A stretch of 64,000 bases of DNA from Doryteuthis pealeii (taxonomy: Eukaryota > Mollusca > Cephalopoda > Myopsida > Loliginidae). The notes beneath the pieces are model-generated. The model did not search any database and was not told the origin of the DNA. It saw only the letters and a program-made list of their open reading frames with translations. Positions within the stretch are counted from its first letter, which is position 1; each line of letters begins with the position of its first letter. Where the stretch lies: contig CM042151.1 in assembly GCA_023376005.1 (NCBI GenBank), forward strand, positions 78,328,696 through 78,392,695. Reading direction: 5' to 3'. Positions 1-10,877 of this stretch are shown in pieces. Made by a program: the position numbers and the translations under genes.

Positions 1-3
1 GAA

Positions 4-132
4 ATGAAAATATTTCAGCTTTTAATTTCAATTAGATTTTATCTTTTCTTTCTCCATTCCTACAATGCTGTGATATATCTCTATAAAAGAAATCATTTAT
101 CTGAGCCACTTATTCTTTTCCAAAGTAAGTGA
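4..132 (+). CDS. Candidate signal-peptide mini-exon, copy 1
   Basis: A 42-codon frame opens with ATG in the context GAAATG. It encodes a hydrophobic leader (MKIFQLLIS, then a Phe/Leu-rich stretch ending SYNAV) that looks like a secretion signal with possible cleavage after SYNA. A consensus splice donor GTAAGT lies at 125-130, just before the stop. Two further copies of the same leader plus donor lie at 400-522 and 8542-8888, which argues for a repeated exon of a small secreted protein or of a repeat that captured one. No downstream exon could be assigned, and the nearest CACAG acceptor-like site (about 45 bp on) brings an in-frame stop. The family is not recognised. Confidence 0.25.
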   Translation: MKIFQLLISIRFYLFFLHSYNAVIYLYKRNHLSEPLILFQSK

Positions 133-399
133 CATTCCATTTTTTCTTCTCCTTTTTATTCAAAACACAGAATGAATAATTCTTGTAGCTGTTCCCTACA
201 TGTTCAGCTGGATGAAAAAGGATATTTCTTGAAAAGTAGGTGAGATCAGGTTTTTTGAAGGACCTCTACTTCTCGTAGTATCTCCCTCATCCCTGCTTAT
301 TTGCAAATCTTCTTTTTCATCTACATCACTCAAGTGCTTTTTCTTACATCCCTTTTTTAATATCGCCTGTTAGAATGTTCCTACATCAAGTTCACCGAA

Positions 400-591
400 A
401 TGAATGGACTTCTATTTTCAATTGGATTTTATCTTTTCCTTCTCCATTCTTATTTCCAGTTTGCTATGACATCTCTCTCTAAAAAAAATAAATCATTTCA
501 GTGTCACTTCTCCAAAGTAAGTAACATTCCATTTTTTCTTCTCCTTTTTATTCAAAACACAGAAAGAATAATTATTGCAGCTTTTCTCTAA
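400..591 (+). CDS. Candidate signal-peptide mini-exon, copy 2
   Basis: This is the second copy of the repeat that starts at base 4. The ATG is followed by a hydrophobic leader (MNGLLFSIGFYLFLLHSYF) and then a polar, Lys/Ser-rich part. The donor-like GTAAGT at 517-522 is conserved. The frame runs on to 591 if unspliced, giving 63 residues. The copy has diverged from copies 1 and 3 (MNG instead of MKI) but keeps the hydrophobic core and the donor. It is either a small secreted-protein exon or chance openness within a duplicated non-coding repeat. No family is recognised. Confidence 0.22.
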   Translation: MNGLLFSIGFYLFLLHSYFQFAMTSLSKKNKSFQCHFSKVSNIPFFLLLFIQNTERIIIAAFL

Positions 592-759
592 ATGTTCAGC
601 TGGATGAAGAAGCATTTTTCTTGTTTGTTTGTTTTTTTTGTTTTTTTTTTACGGCATATCAAACTTGGCGGGTCATTTCATGCTATCAAAATTTTGAAAG
701 ATTCATAGTGATAGTTTGGAAGAAAATGTTTTCAACTCAATTTTTTGAAAACAAATTTT

Positions 760-905
760 CTATTTAACCTATAGATGGGATCCTAACAGGTACTACCACT
801 CCAGGTCAGAGTGACCTGGTTGCAATGGTGATGAAGAGTCTTCCACATTCCCCAGACCTCCAGAATGGGAAACTTACCATCAAATAGATTTTAATGTCAT
901 TTCCA
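760..905 (+). repeat. V-block repeat, partial
   Basis: This matches the start of the V repeat seen at 19.5, 39.1 and 54.7 kb: 'TATAGATGGGATCCTAACAGG', a 'CTACCACTCC' stretch, 'CAGAGTGACCTGG', then the 'AATGGNNATGAA' type text and 'CCTCCAGAATGGG'. It lacks the long internal insertion present in the three full copies. Confidence 0.5.
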
Positions 906-1004
906 GGACATTAAGAACTTAAGCCACCTCTTTCTAGGACATATATGATAAAAAAAGTTGCAGCTTGCCATAAGGGCAAGGATATTTCTTGAAAATGAGA
1001 GCTC

Positions 1005-1277
1005 TAGTATATATATTTACCAACCCTCCACACAAGCAGGATGCGTCAAAAGGTAAATTTCCTAAGCAGAGTTTAACAGGTTTGAATTCAGAGTTTTCCT
1101 TCTCCTAGACTGGTTACCAAGCCATGGTTAAAGAGACCAGTCTTCCCTGCTATTTACCCCTAGCTGGAGGGACAATTGGATTCATACCTGTGAAATGCAA
1201 ACAGATTTGTCCAGGAATTGAACTCAGGTCAACAAGTCCATTTCCTACGACTCTAACCATTACACCACGCACCTCTA
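1005..1277 (-). mobile_element. tRNA-derived SINE
   Basis: Read on the minus strand it starts with a tRNA-like head: A-box-like 'TGGTGTAATGG' near 1266, B-box-like 'GAGTTCAATTCC' near 1217. A unique body follows (CCCTACTATTT-like and 'GGTTAGGCAACC'-like text in other copies), then an AT-rich tail at the low-coordinate end. It is homologous to the plus-strand copy at 18549-18836, which fixes the ends. It is a non-coding retroposon that relies on LINE enzymes. Confidence 0.7.
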
Positions 1278-1280
1278 ATA

Positions 1281-2080
1281 TAATATTGTGATGGACTTGA
1301 AAAGTAAAAGGTTGTCACTTTTTGTGATGAAAAAGTCAACAAACATGTTTTTATAAAAAACTACTCACATTTATTTAAGATATTACATTACTTTTTTATC
1401 AGTCTCAAAGGAAGAAATGATGTGATTCTGCACACTTAATGAAAGAAAAAAACTATTCATAATCCATTACCTACTCCATTACTTTTTTTATAATCTAAAT
1501 CTCTAAAAATACCATATAAACACCTATAGCCAACCAACACCCATTCCATCTGAAAAATTAATTTCTGTGGCAATTTAAGCTTGAACTGTCCCCATTAACT
1601 GCGCCTTTTCAAATGTACAACAAATCCACTTTAGCTAGGATTTGATGGTGCTGGCAGAGGCCATTACATAACACTTAAGTATTTCTATGAACTTATCCTA
1701 ATCTAAGTAATTGTCATGAGACCTTTGCCAATTCACTTGTTTGTTTATAAATTTACTATTCTCTTCATCATATAGCTTTTTATTGTCTTTGTCTAAGTAA
1801 CAAATTTCCTTCTAAGTATTTACTTATATCTTATGTTTTGATGACATCTACAATAATTCTGTATGGAAAACAAAAATCGTGAAAAAAATCTGGACTATTT
1901 TCTTCAGATCTAAATAAACATAACATCGATTTAGAGAAAATTAGCATATCATAGAATTGACTTTGTTGGCATTAAATGATCCACAAATGTTGATATGCCA
2001 TAAAACAAAACAAACAAGAACAGTTGATCAAGTAGATGTATCATATAAAAACCAAACATAATCTCTTAAAGTTGATTGTG
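1281..2080. other. Duplicated 3' flank of a zinc-finger locus
   Basis: No gene is visible here. The text at 1430-1800 (for example 'CCTATAGCCAACCAACA', 'AATTTACTATTCTC') recurs with divergence at 10560-11400, next to the ruined zinc-finger locus. It therefore belongs to the duplicated host block. In the second copy this text is interrupted by a solo LTR at 10878-11325. Confidence 0.45.
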
Positions 2081-2681
2081 CTGAAATTGCATATCCACAC
2101 ATGTTTTCTCTCTGTGTGGGTTTGTATATATGTTCCCTAATTTATGCAGTGGAAACTCTGACCCTAAGGTCATTAATGTCAAATTTCTTGCATGTGTTTA
2201 GATGTGTAACACTTTGAAATATGCTGATCCACAAACATAGGATACTTAAGGTTACACTGCAGCATATTTTTTCATGTGTAATTTTAAATCAAAACCCTGG
2301 TAAAATGCTGATCCACATACTTCACATCAGTATGATCTCTCTCCAGTGTGGAATCACATATCTATTGTAAAATAGGACCTTTATGAAAATGCTGATCCAC
2401 ACTCTTCAAAACCATCTTTTATTTTAAATTTTCTTTTAACAATTTTCAGAAGTCAAGTGGCCCTTGCCCGGGGATAACACTTGTTTCCTTTGTAAATAGC
2501 ATTTTCATATCCAGTGCATTTGCGGATATATGTTCTTAAATATGAACTCACAGCAAATAGGGTTTCTCTCCCGTGTGTATTCTCATATGGTTTTTTTAAA
2601 ACTAGAAGGCTGTGAAAATGCTGATCCACACACTTTACAACCATAGGGTTTCTCTCCAGTGTGTTTTTGCATATAGTGTTT
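2080..2681 (-). pseudogene. Decayed zinc-finger modules 3' of the first array
   Basis: Short finger-coding scraps persist on the minus strand: linker-like 'CTCTCCAGTGTG' and 'GCTGATCCACA' recur about every 84 bp (near 2290, 2340, 2395, 2570, 2615 and 2655). The frames shift and hold stops. A degenerate version of the family's usual C-terminus lies near 2240-2300. At 2405-2500 a stem-loop repeat also seen at 9.7, 9.85 and 58.1 kb is inserted. This was once the 3' part of the array now ending at 2682. Confidence 0.6.
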
Positions 2682-3427
2682 TTAAGATAGATGGTTGTGA
2701 AAATACTGATCCACACACTTATAGGATTTCTCAGCAGTAGCTGAACTATGCACCTTTTCTCCAGTATGTCCGTGTTTGTGATTTTTTAAAGATGATCCAT
2801 TAGAAAAGGCTGAACCACACACTTCACAACTATAGGGTTTCTCTCCAGTGTGTATTCGCATATGTGCTTTTAAATGTGAATTATTTAAAAATGCTGATTG
2901 ACATACTTCACAAATATATGGTCTTTCTTCAGTGTGTGTTCGCATGTGTGTTTTTAAATGGGACTTCTGTGAAAATACTGCTTCACATACTTCACAAGAA
3001 TATGGTTTCTCACCAGAGTGTGTTCGCAGGTGTACTTTTAGTTCAAATTTCCTTGAAAATGTTGATTCACATACTTGACAACTGTATGGTTTCTCTCCAG
3101 TGTGTGTTCGCATGTGTATTTTTAGATACGCTTTCCTTGAAAATGCTGATCCACATATTTCACAACTGCACGGTTTCTCTCCAGTGTGTGTTTGAGTGTG
3201 TCTTTTTAAATGTGATTTGTCTGGAAAAGCTGATCCACATACTTCACAGGTAAAGGGTTTCTCTCCCGTATGTATCCGAATGTGTATTTCTAAAGCTGAA
3301 CCTGAGGAAAATGCTGATCCACACACTTTGCAAGAGTGGGATTTCCCTCCTGTATGCATCTGCATGTTTGCTTTTAACTTTGAATTGTCTGAAAATGCTA
3401 ATCTGCACACTTCACAAGAGAAAATTT
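2682..3427 (-). CDS. C2H2 zinc-finger protein, shortened array (7 intact fingers)
   Basis: This is a poly-zinc-finger protein, presumably a nuclear DNA-binding regulator; no target can be inferred. The frame holds a degenerate first finger (its first zinc histidine is Asn, ANMQMH) and then seven complete C-x2-C-x12-H-x3-H fingers. They are joined by TGEKP-type linkers, one of them altered to TEERP. There is no KRAB, SCAN or BTB domain. No ATG precedes the fingers in frame; the frame is closed by a stop near 3440, so any start lies in an upstream exon or translation starts at an internal Met. Unlike its paralogues it does not reach the shared C-terminus (HAAVTP) but ends in a frameshifted tail, with decayed fingers downstream. 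It is either a shortened functional gene or a pseudogene in an early stage of decay. Confidence 0.6.
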
Positions 3428-3559
3428 GTATTTTTAGATATTAATTTTAGGAAAATGCACAGCTACACAAGTTTTCATTAATGTCTTTTCTCATCTTAAA
3501 AGAACTGTTCTCCATATATTTACATCTGCCCATGAAATCAATTCCTTTTTCATCTTCTG

Positions 3560-3585
3560 CAATTCATATCTGTTGATGAAAAATA
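3560..3585 (-). promoter_or_regulatory. Conserved splice-acceptor-like site
   Basis: On the minus strand a T-rich run ends in 'CATCAACAG' and is followed by 'ATATGAATTGCAG'. The same arrangement recurs 5' of the arrays at 13563, 28333, 45506 and 58867. This supports a shared intron/exon border upstream of the finger exon. Confidence 0.45.
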
Positions 3586-3934
3586 AATATTATTAAATAA
3601 AAGACAATCAGTATGTATTCTTTATCATCATGAATCTATAAAACTAAAAATAAAACTATAAAATAGTCTATCTTTCAATAACCAGAATTAAAAAAAAAAA
3701 TAACAAGAATGTCTATCTCAAACATTTAATTAGGAAATTAAATATAATTGTTTGAAACACTTTCATATCTTAGAATACAAAAAAAATGAAATTTGATAGA
3801 TATGAGTTGGTATAATGATGCTTGGTAAAAATTTAAAAGATAATTCTCATAGATAATTTTGTTTGGAAATGGAATGACAACAATCTACTCCAATGAATAA
3901 AGGGTTTGATTCAAAGTTCTGTGAATGCTCCCAA

Positions 3935-4090
3935 ATTTGAAAAAAACCCACCTGAACACTAAAAGTTTGAAAAAAAACCACCTGAACACTAAAAGTTTGA
4001 AAAAAAACCCCACCTGAACACTAAAAGTTTGAAAAAAAACCCCACCTGAACACTAAAAGTTTGAAAAAAAACCACCTGAACACTAAAAGG
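3935..4090. repeat. Minisatellite, ~30-bp unit, five copies
   Basis: The unit GTTTGAAAAAAA(A)CC(CC)ACCTGAACACTAAAA is repeated head to tail about five times; the copies differ mainly in the length of the A and C runs. It lies in the presumed intron 5' of the first array. Confidence 0.9.
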
Positions 4091-4114
4091 CATACCCAAA
4101 GGCATATATTATGA

Positions 4115-5880
4115 GGCATACCCAATTTTTCATCTGCTTTTCATTTTAACAAATAATTAAAATTAATTACATCGATTAATGGTCAACTTTTTGTTGAAGT
4201 CAAAAAGTAGTAACATAATGAGCTTCAGTATAAAAAAGCAAAATAATATTACACATTTATTTTTAATACTTTTACAACAATTTTTTCAGTCAATTTTGCT
4301 CAAATATGGCTGTAAACATTATTTAAAAATGGCAATAAATCTGTATTTACAAAATAAATTTAACCCTCCCAACTGAAAAAAATTACCAAAAATCAGGGAA
4401 TTATACAAATTTAATGAAATTTTCAGTGTTGATTTAGCAATTTTATAATGCATCAGTTATTTTATTTCAAAACGTTCTGATTTAATTAGGTATTTCTTCT
4501 ATTGATATATAAAATTCAAAATTTCACATATGAATAGCATGATGTTAAGTTTAAAATTTCATATTTTTAGATTCTAAAAACATTTTTATTTAATAAATAC
4601 TTTATTATCAAATTCTAATACTTTTTTGTCAAAAACTCTGTTGAAAATTTAGTGCTTCAGCCTTTTAAATAGAGCAAATATCGATGTATAATTTTTTCTT
4701 TTATAAATAATAGCCAAATAAATAATTATCGAAAAGAGTAAAAAAGATCATATACATTGTATATAACAATAGATATGAGGACAACAGTTTGAAAAATCTA
4801 AATAATACATTAATTTTTTTATCTTTTTCTATTCTGTTTGGTTTCCAAGGATACTTCCCATTATCTTTATCTTCCAGTGGATTCCTTATGACTGATACAT
4901 ACTGCTTTCAAATCAAAATACAATTTAATATAGAGGGTGTGTGTTAGTATAGTTTTTGGCATTATTATTGTTTGCTAGTTTTTATATTATTCAGTTGTTA
5001 CTCCATTTCATGGCAAATATGGTTGAGTGATTTTACAAATTTACCCCCTCCCCGCACTGTGGTATATAGGCAATAACATGTAGGGGAGTGTAAATATTGA
5101 AGACAGTAACAGACCATAATGGTACCAGGTAATAGGTGGAAATGGGAAGGGGTATAGAAGACATTAGGTGTAAGTAAAACAATGTTGGTACTGGTACTAA
5201 GTGAGAATGCGGGTAAACTACAAAATACTGACCTGTGGAAATGCCCATTAGAACCATACATGTGTACTACCTGTCTGATGCCACCCCACCCCTGATCCCG
5301 GATTCAGATCCTTATTTAATATTCATTTAATAACTACTTTACTTTAGTATCAATCTCTAATAACTTTTTGTCAAAAACTGTATTGGAAATTTAGCGCCCC
5401 CTCCTTTTAAATGGAACAAATATTGATGTATTTTTTTTTAGCCAATTAAATAATCATCAAAATGAGTAAAAAAAAAAATCTCCAAAAATTATTTTTTTAG
5501 ATTGTATTTTCATTTCATTTTCTGATTTTTGGTATTTAATTTCTACCAGAGTATCATCCTTTTTTTTCTTCTATTCACAACTTCGGTCTTTTGTCTTTTT
5601 ATCTCTACAGAAATTAGTATAAATCATATAACCCCGCCGATATTTTGCACCCCAGAAATAAGGGGGTTTACAAAGTTAAGTGACCTGAAAAAAGAAAACA
5701 GAGAGTTTTGAAATAAAATAACTGATGCATTATAAAATTCATTCATTGATTAATCAACACTGAATATTTCACTAAAATCGAATAATTCCCTGATTTTTGG
5801 TATTTTTTTAAACGGGGGAGGGGGTATGGTTAAATTTGTTTTGTAAAAACACGGATTTTTCGACAAATTGAGTACCTATA
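4115..5880. mobile_element. Family X foldback element, copy A
   Basis: The left arm has 'TTACCAAAAATCAGGGAATT' near 4382 and 'AATGCATCAGTTATTTTATT' near 4448. The right arm carries their reverse complements near 5790 and 5725. Outer ends are related to TACCCAA/TTGGGTA in other copies. The interior has a duplicated 'AAAACTCTGTTGAAAATTTA' module (4634 and 5369) and about 500 bp of extra sequence at 4800-5330. No transposase frame is visible, so it is non-autonomous. Confidence 0.6.
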
Positions 5881-6512
5881 TTTTCTTAAGAAATAAAAAA
5901 CAATTTCAAATGCAAATGTTATCCTTTAAAAAACTGGAGGAAAATAATATTATATATAAGATTTTTCTAGTTTTTTTTTTATCAATTTATCATAGTATAA
6001 AACTTAATAAAATTGAACTAAATTTTCAAAAAAAAAAAAAAAAGGATTTTTGTCGCCCGTAAAATTCCCTATTTGCAATGCAACCTAAAACAGGGAGATA
6101 AAAAAAAGAAGAAATCAAGAGAATTGGTTACTTACTTATTTCTGCTTTTTTTTTCACCTGAATTTTCTTAATTAAAATAATACAAAATTTGAGAAAAATA
6201 AGAAGCTATTAAACTTTCAATAAACTGGATTTTCTTTAAAAAAAACAAAGAAGTCGACTCCGTTTTACGTTTGATGAGCCCTAGTAAAGGGAGGTAATTA
6301 CGAGAGACACTTAAAATCCAGTTTTCCAAATTCATAAAAATAATAAAAACCTTGTCATTTTTAGTTTATCATTAGTCGGCAAAATTAGGAACTGCTCAAT
6401 AGAAATTTAAATTATCATAATAAGAACAATATTTTTCCTGTCATCAGTAATAGATTTTTCAAAGTGACGATTTACAAATTCGAATTTGATAAAAAAAATT
6501 AAAACATGGAAG
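5880..6512. repeat. Partial Z-block repeat
   Basis: This is AT-rich non-coding DNA. It shares 'AAAGGGAGGTAATTACGAGA' near 6287 and the preceding GTCGACTCCGTTTTA text with the Z blocks at 17-18.3, 35 and 52-53 kb. No gene is seen. Confidence 0.5.
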
Positions 6513-6779
6513 AAGTACCAAGTTTCGTCTGCTTTTCATTTAAAAAACGAATTAAAATTAATCAAATAGATTATTTAAGGTCTAATTTTCGTCTAAGTCG
6601 AAAAGTAGTAACATAATGAGCATCAGTAAAAAAAAAAAAAAAAAAAGAAAATAATATATCGTGAAAAATAAAAGTAATTTATTATTAATACATTTAAAAC
6701 TATTTTTTCGGTAAATTTTGCTCAAATGGGGCCCTAACCGTTATATAAAGACTAAAGATGGTGTAAAATCCGTGTTTAC

Positions 6780-8208
6780 TAGGTACCACCAATTTTCCCT
6801 GTAAAATGTACCTCCCTACCTATATTTAACAAAATGAAACTTGCATAAAAGTTCATATTATCTTGAAAAAATTTTCCCATTCGAAACAAAAAATATTAAA
6901 AAAACTCCTGATGATTTTTAAAAAAAATTTCAGCCTACGGAAATAATGAAAAGTATGATTGAAAAACAATGTTTTCATTTTTGCACAGTTAAATCAAGTG
7001 AAATTTAACGTAGCCAAAAACAAGTTACGACAAGAGGATTTTTTAAAATTCTATGAAAAATCAATTAATAGTCCAATTTTCACGAAAATTTCCATAACTA
7101 TTTACCTTTGGATGTAAATATGTCTGAAATAGTTTTTTCCTAAAATATATTAGGGGAATTTTTTTTTTTACGAGGTCTACCCCCCCCCCTAATTTTATTT
7201 TATGTGATATGAAAAAAATGAACCGGAAAAAACAATTTTTACTTTTTTTCTATAAAGATAAGAGTCTGATTAACTTTATGAAAAGATTTGTATAATATTC
7301 AAGGCAGTAGTTTTTGTAGAAAAAGCCCATGAATTCTGAAATAAAAGTGCAAAAAAATGTCATAATATTATTATTTGAAAACTTTTTTTTTCTTTTTTAA
7401 TTGATATGTACTATATTCTATTAAATTATCAAGAAAAATTTTTTTTTTTTTTAGAAATTAATTATTAAGAGATTTTAAATCTTTTGTGTGCTTAAATAAT
7501 TTGATCTTTTTTAATGTTTAAAAATCTTTTTTTGTGTGTGCAAATCGAATTTTTCACTAATATTTAAATATAATATAACACTGAATTTTAGAATTCTCTT
7601 AAAAATATTATATTGTAAATAGGACAAATGTTTAATTTGTCCTATTTACAATATAATAATATTTTTAAGAGAATTTAAGATTTTTTTTATTATTCTTGAA
7701 TAGTAATGTTTATTCTTATAATATAAAGAGCAAAACTGACAATATTTGTAATACTTATTGTCTTTTCTTTGCTTCAGTCACACTATAAGTTCAACTAAAA
7801 AAATATTCCGGAGTTATTCTGAAACTACCACAAAAAAAAAAAATCTTTCAAAAATCGTTGAAAACCAATAATTGGTTATTGAATATGCACAAGAAAACAA
7901 TTATGTCGAATACAGCCACCCATACATTTAAATGTATAATTGTCAAACAGAGATATGTAAATTTACAGTCCCCGTTTCTATATAAAAATCACCCTTTTGC
8001 AAGTTCAATGAACTGTTTTATTTATTTTTCAAGATAACAGTGTAATTTTTCCCAATTTGATATCTGAATTAACTGTTTTTCTTTATAACAAATCTGTATG
8101 ATTGTTACTTTTTTTGCGGGATTTTTTTAAAAAAAGTTCAAAAATATTTACTTCCGTTTATTCAATATGGCCTAAACTAATCATGTGACCCGATTTTGGA
8201 GATACCTA
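6780..8208. mobile_element. Family Y foldback element, complete, 1429 bp, 8-bp target duplication
   Basis: It starts TAGGTACCACC and ends GGAGATACCTA, a slightly decayed inverted terminus. It is flanked by GTGTTTAC at 6772-6779 and again at 8209-8216. When it is excised the flanks join into text matching the intact X arm at 4340-4380, so the insertion is well supported. The interior has a near-perfect palindrome at 7595-7670 (ACAAATTAAACATTTGTCC region). No protein frame was found. An 8-bp duplication fits hAT-like or Merlin-type chemistry, but family assignment is inference. Confidence 0.8.
7595..7670. repeat. Palindrome inside family Y copy
   Basis: Arms 'AATATTATATTGTAAATAGG' and their reverse complement meet around 7630 with almost no loop. 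This would form a cruciform or hairpin. Confidence 0.85.
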
Positions 8209-8541
8209 GTGTTTACAATTTAAATTTAACCCTCCCAATTGAAAAAAAAATTACCAAAAATCAGGGAATTTTCTGATTTAAATGTAATTTTCAGTGTTGA
8301 TTTATCAATGAATAATATTTCATAATGCATCAGTTATTTTATTTCAAAACTTGAAAAATAGTATATGAAAGTGTGGTTTAAAGATTTAAAAAACAAAACA
8401 CAAAAAAAATGAAGTAGGTAAGATTTGGGTTTTCGATGCATCTCTGATTCTCCTCATATTTCACTTGTCCCAGATTATTCACAAATCTCCTCTTTTGTCC
8501 ACTCCCTGTTTCAAATCTCTCCTTTGCAAACATTCACCGAA

Positions 8542-8661
8542 ATGAAAATATTTCAACTTCTAATTTCAATTAGTTTTTCTTTTTTCTTTCTCCATTTCTC
8601 CAATGCTGTGATATCTCTTTATAAAGGAAATTATTGGCTATTTCCTATGAGCCTAACATGA
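8542..8661 (+). pseudogene. Candidate signal-peptide mini-exon, copy 3, broken by a MITE
   Basis: The ATG at 8542 begins MKIFQLLISIS followed by a Phe-rich hydrophobic stretch and FSNAV, matching copy 1. The frame stays open upstream to 8425. After the codons for KGNY the 212-bp MITE at 8636-8847 is inserted and brings a stop at 8659-8661. Beyond the MITE the repeat resumes and a weakened donor GTAAGC sits at 8883-8888. Removing the insertion in silico shows continuity with copies 1 and 2, so this copy was intact before the MITE arrived. Confidence 0.35.
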
Positions 8662-8847
8662 TCAAAGGGGAACAACTCTTGACTGATAAATTATCTATTT
8701 ATTTTCCCATTAAACTAACCCTAAACCCTAACCCGAATCCCTAACCCAGTCTTCTTTTTTCATAGTAGATCAATCAATAAATAAATGAATAATGTATCAG
8801 TCAAGAGTGGTTCCCCTTTGATCATGTTAGACTTATAGGAATTAACC
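8636..8847. mobile_element. MITE with telomere-like interior, 212 bp, 8-bp target duplication
   Basis: Terminal inverted repeats of about 70 bp include CTAACATGATCAAAGGGGAA near 8653 and its complement ending at 8830. It is flanked by AAATTATT at 8628-8635 and 8848-8855. The empty site is seen at about 85-105 and 490-505 ('AAATCATTT'). The centre at 8712-8747 holds CCCTAA-type repeats (CTAACCCTAAACCCTAACCC). Confidence 0.85.
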
Positions 8848-8984
8848 AAATTATTTATCAGTGCCACTTCATCTTCTCTAAAGTAAGCAACATTCCATTT
8901 TTTCTTCTTCTTTTTATTCAAACCACAGAATGAATAATTCTTGCAGCTTTTCTCTTGTGGGGAATTAAGATAAAATTAAAATTA

Positions 8985-9170
8985 AAAATAAATAAAGAAA
9001 TAAAAGAAATAAACTCCCATAAGCCTTCACTGGAAGAACCCTCCTGCATGTGTGGAAAAAAGGACCCAACTCTGACCCCAAAGAGAATCTCTTGTCCATT
9101 CAGTTTAGGGCTTAACTGTGTGTAGTCACTACCAGGCAGGTGATATCCCCTTACCATGGGTGACTATGAC
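8985..9170 (-). mobile_element. SINE-like repeat with A-rich end
   Basis: This is homologous to 32885-33085: both carry an A-rich run, then 'GAAGAACCCTCC', 'TGACCCCAAA', 'TTTAGGGCTTAACT' or a close variant, and 'GATATCCCCTTACCATG'. No A/B box was convincing. The strand is uncertain. Confidence 0.45.
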
Positions 9171-9540
9171 TGGGAATAAAGCCTGTCATGAAAGCAGCTT
9201 CTGCCTTTGTCTCTTTATTTTTCGTTACTTCAATTCCTTCATTTTCAGTGTCCCACTAAATGAGATGGGGTAATAGGCAAAAAGCCTATGAACATACACC
9301 AAAAATATCCAGCTACCTTTGGCCCTTAAAACACCAAAACCTCTTACCATGCCACATACTCAGCTGGATGAAGAAGATGTTTCTTGAAAACGATCTAATA
9401 TATATGAGGGGCTTGAAAAAGTAGAAGTTTATCACTTTTTTCCAAGTTATGAAAGAAGTCAACAAACATGTTTTTCACAAAAATTACTCACATTTATTTC
9501 AGATTGCTTTTTGTATCATTCAATAAAAAAATAAAATGTA
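9171..9540. other. Repeat-derived flank, no gene seen
   Basis: 9365-9400 continues the repeat of copy 1 ('CAGCTGGATGAAGAAGATG'). 9401-9535 resembles 1280-1400 ('AAGTCAACAAACATGTTTTT', 'CTCACATTTATTT'). It therefore belongs to the duplicated host block. Confidence 0.4.
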
Positions 9541-10565
9541 GTGAAACCATGGTAAAATGCCGATCCACATACTTCACATTGGTATGATTTCTCTCCAGTG
9601 TGGATTCACATATGTATAGTAAAATAGGACCTTTGTGAAAATGCTGATCCACACACTTCTCAACCATAGGGTTTCTCTCTTTTTTAAAAATTTTCTTTTA
9701 AAATCTTTTAGAAGCCAAGGGGCCCCTACCAGGGGCTAACACTCGATTCCTTTATAAATAGTATTTGTGTGTGAGCTCATATCTGTTTTCAAATATGAAC
9801 TCAGAGCAAATCCTGACCCACCCACTTCACAACTATAGGTTTTCTCTCTTTTTTTTTTTTCAATTTTTCTTTAAAAATGTTTTAGAGATCAAGGGGCCCC
9901 TTTGTGGGGCTAACACTTGATTTCTTTATGCATAGTATTTACATCCAATTTTAGGATGGAGGATGTTATTTGATCCTCAAATACTATTTTCTTCCTTCTG
10001 ACCCACTTCTCAAATAATGAGTAAATGAAACAGCAGAGAATAATTTTCTTCTCCTCAATAGATCACATAGCTATGTTATAGTTTCTCTTTCTAGTGGCCA
10101 TTGCTTAGTCTTGCCAGATTCCAGGACCAGTATTAGGCTACTCTGGTGGGGCATCCAGCTTAGTGTTGTTACCTGTGGTAGTAGCACTAGGAAAACGTGC
10201 ACTGTTAATTTCTTCATCATTTAGCCCAGTGAGGGGAATATTTGGTTAGGGTTTATTTCCAAGGGGAAGTATCCTCATGCCAGATACTGACAAACCCCTG
10301 TACAGAGAGACCGAAGACACTCGAAGTAGTGTCTAGTAGGCTTTTCCAATTCTCAGTGTTATTCTCATATGGTTTTTTAAACTAGAAGGCTGTGAAAATG
10401 CTGACCCACACACTTCACAACCACAGGTTTCCCTCCAGTGTGTTTTCGCATGTGGTTTTTTTAAAGATAGATAGCTCTGGAAATACTGATCTGCACACTT
10501 CACACTTATGGGATTTCTCACCAGTAGCAGAACTATGCACCTTTTCTCCAGTACATTCAATAGAA
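9540..10565 (-). pseudogene. Ruined C2H2 zinc-finger locus
   Basis: Finger scraps on the minus strand ('GCTGATCCACACAC', 'GGTTTCTCTCCAGTGTG') occur near 9560-9680, 9800-9850 and 10365-10560, with frameshifts and stops between them. Two copies of the stem-loop repeat (9675-9765 and 9845-9960) and a stretch of unrelated DNA (about 9965-10330) are inserted. The last open piece (10333-10560) holds one full finger, [19 protein letters not shown], whose helix matches a finger of the 56.5-kb array. This points to common descent. It is not expected to make protein. Confidence 0.7.
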
Positions 10566-10877
10566 AGAAAAAAATTATTCATAAGCCATTACCAGACCCA
10601 TACCTTTAAAAAAATATCTAAATCTCTGAATATCCATGTAAACGCCTATAGCCAATAAACAAGCACATTCCATTTAAAAAAAATGTTTCTGGGGCAAATG
10701 AAGTTTGACCTGGCACTGTCAATCACACCTTTACAACTGTACAACACATCCACTATAGCAAGGAGTTGACGGTTTTGGCAGAGACATAACATTTAAGTAT
10801 TTTTCTGAACTTATCCAAATCTAAATAATTATCATAGAAACTTAGCCATTTCACTTGCTTGTTTGTAAATTTACTAC
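10566..10877. other. Duplicated 3' flank, no gene seen
   Basis: It aligns with 1440-1740 ('CCTATAGCCAA', 'GACGGTTTTGGCAGAG' against 'GATGGTGCTGGCAGAG'). Confidence 0.45.

Larger units (their letters stand above)
1..640 (+). repeat. Two tandem copies of a ~230-bp repeat
   Basis: The stretches at 1-240 and 395-630 are alignable along their length: leader, GTAAGT, a pyrimidine-rich run, 'CACAGAATGAATAATTC' or a close variant, then 'TCAGCTGGATGAAGAAG'-like text. A third copy at 8535-9400 is split by a MITE. The 241-395 interval is AT-rich linker with nothing recognised. Confidence 0.6.
6513..8350. mobile_element. Family X half-copy B, carrying a family Y insertion
   Basis: The X text begins at 'CCAAGTTTCGTCTGC' (about 6518), is interrupted at 6779/6780, resumes at 8209 ('GTGTTTACAATTTAAA', then the ACCAAAAATCAGGG arm) and stops near 8350. 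Only one arm is present. Confidence 0.6.

Noticed and set aside
2864..3253. Plus-strand frames antisense to the zinc-finger arrays (also 12345-12791, 27359-27721, 44448-44810)
   Set aside because: They mirror the periodic 84-bp finger code on the other strand and recur wherever the fingers do; no independent motif.
3935..4090. CRISPR array
   Set aside because: The ~30-bp units are contiguous without spacers, in a eukaryotic context; it is a minisatellite.
8712..8747. Chromosome end or interstitial telomere block
   Set aside because: The telomere-like repeats are only a few units and sit exactly inside inverted-repeat elements.
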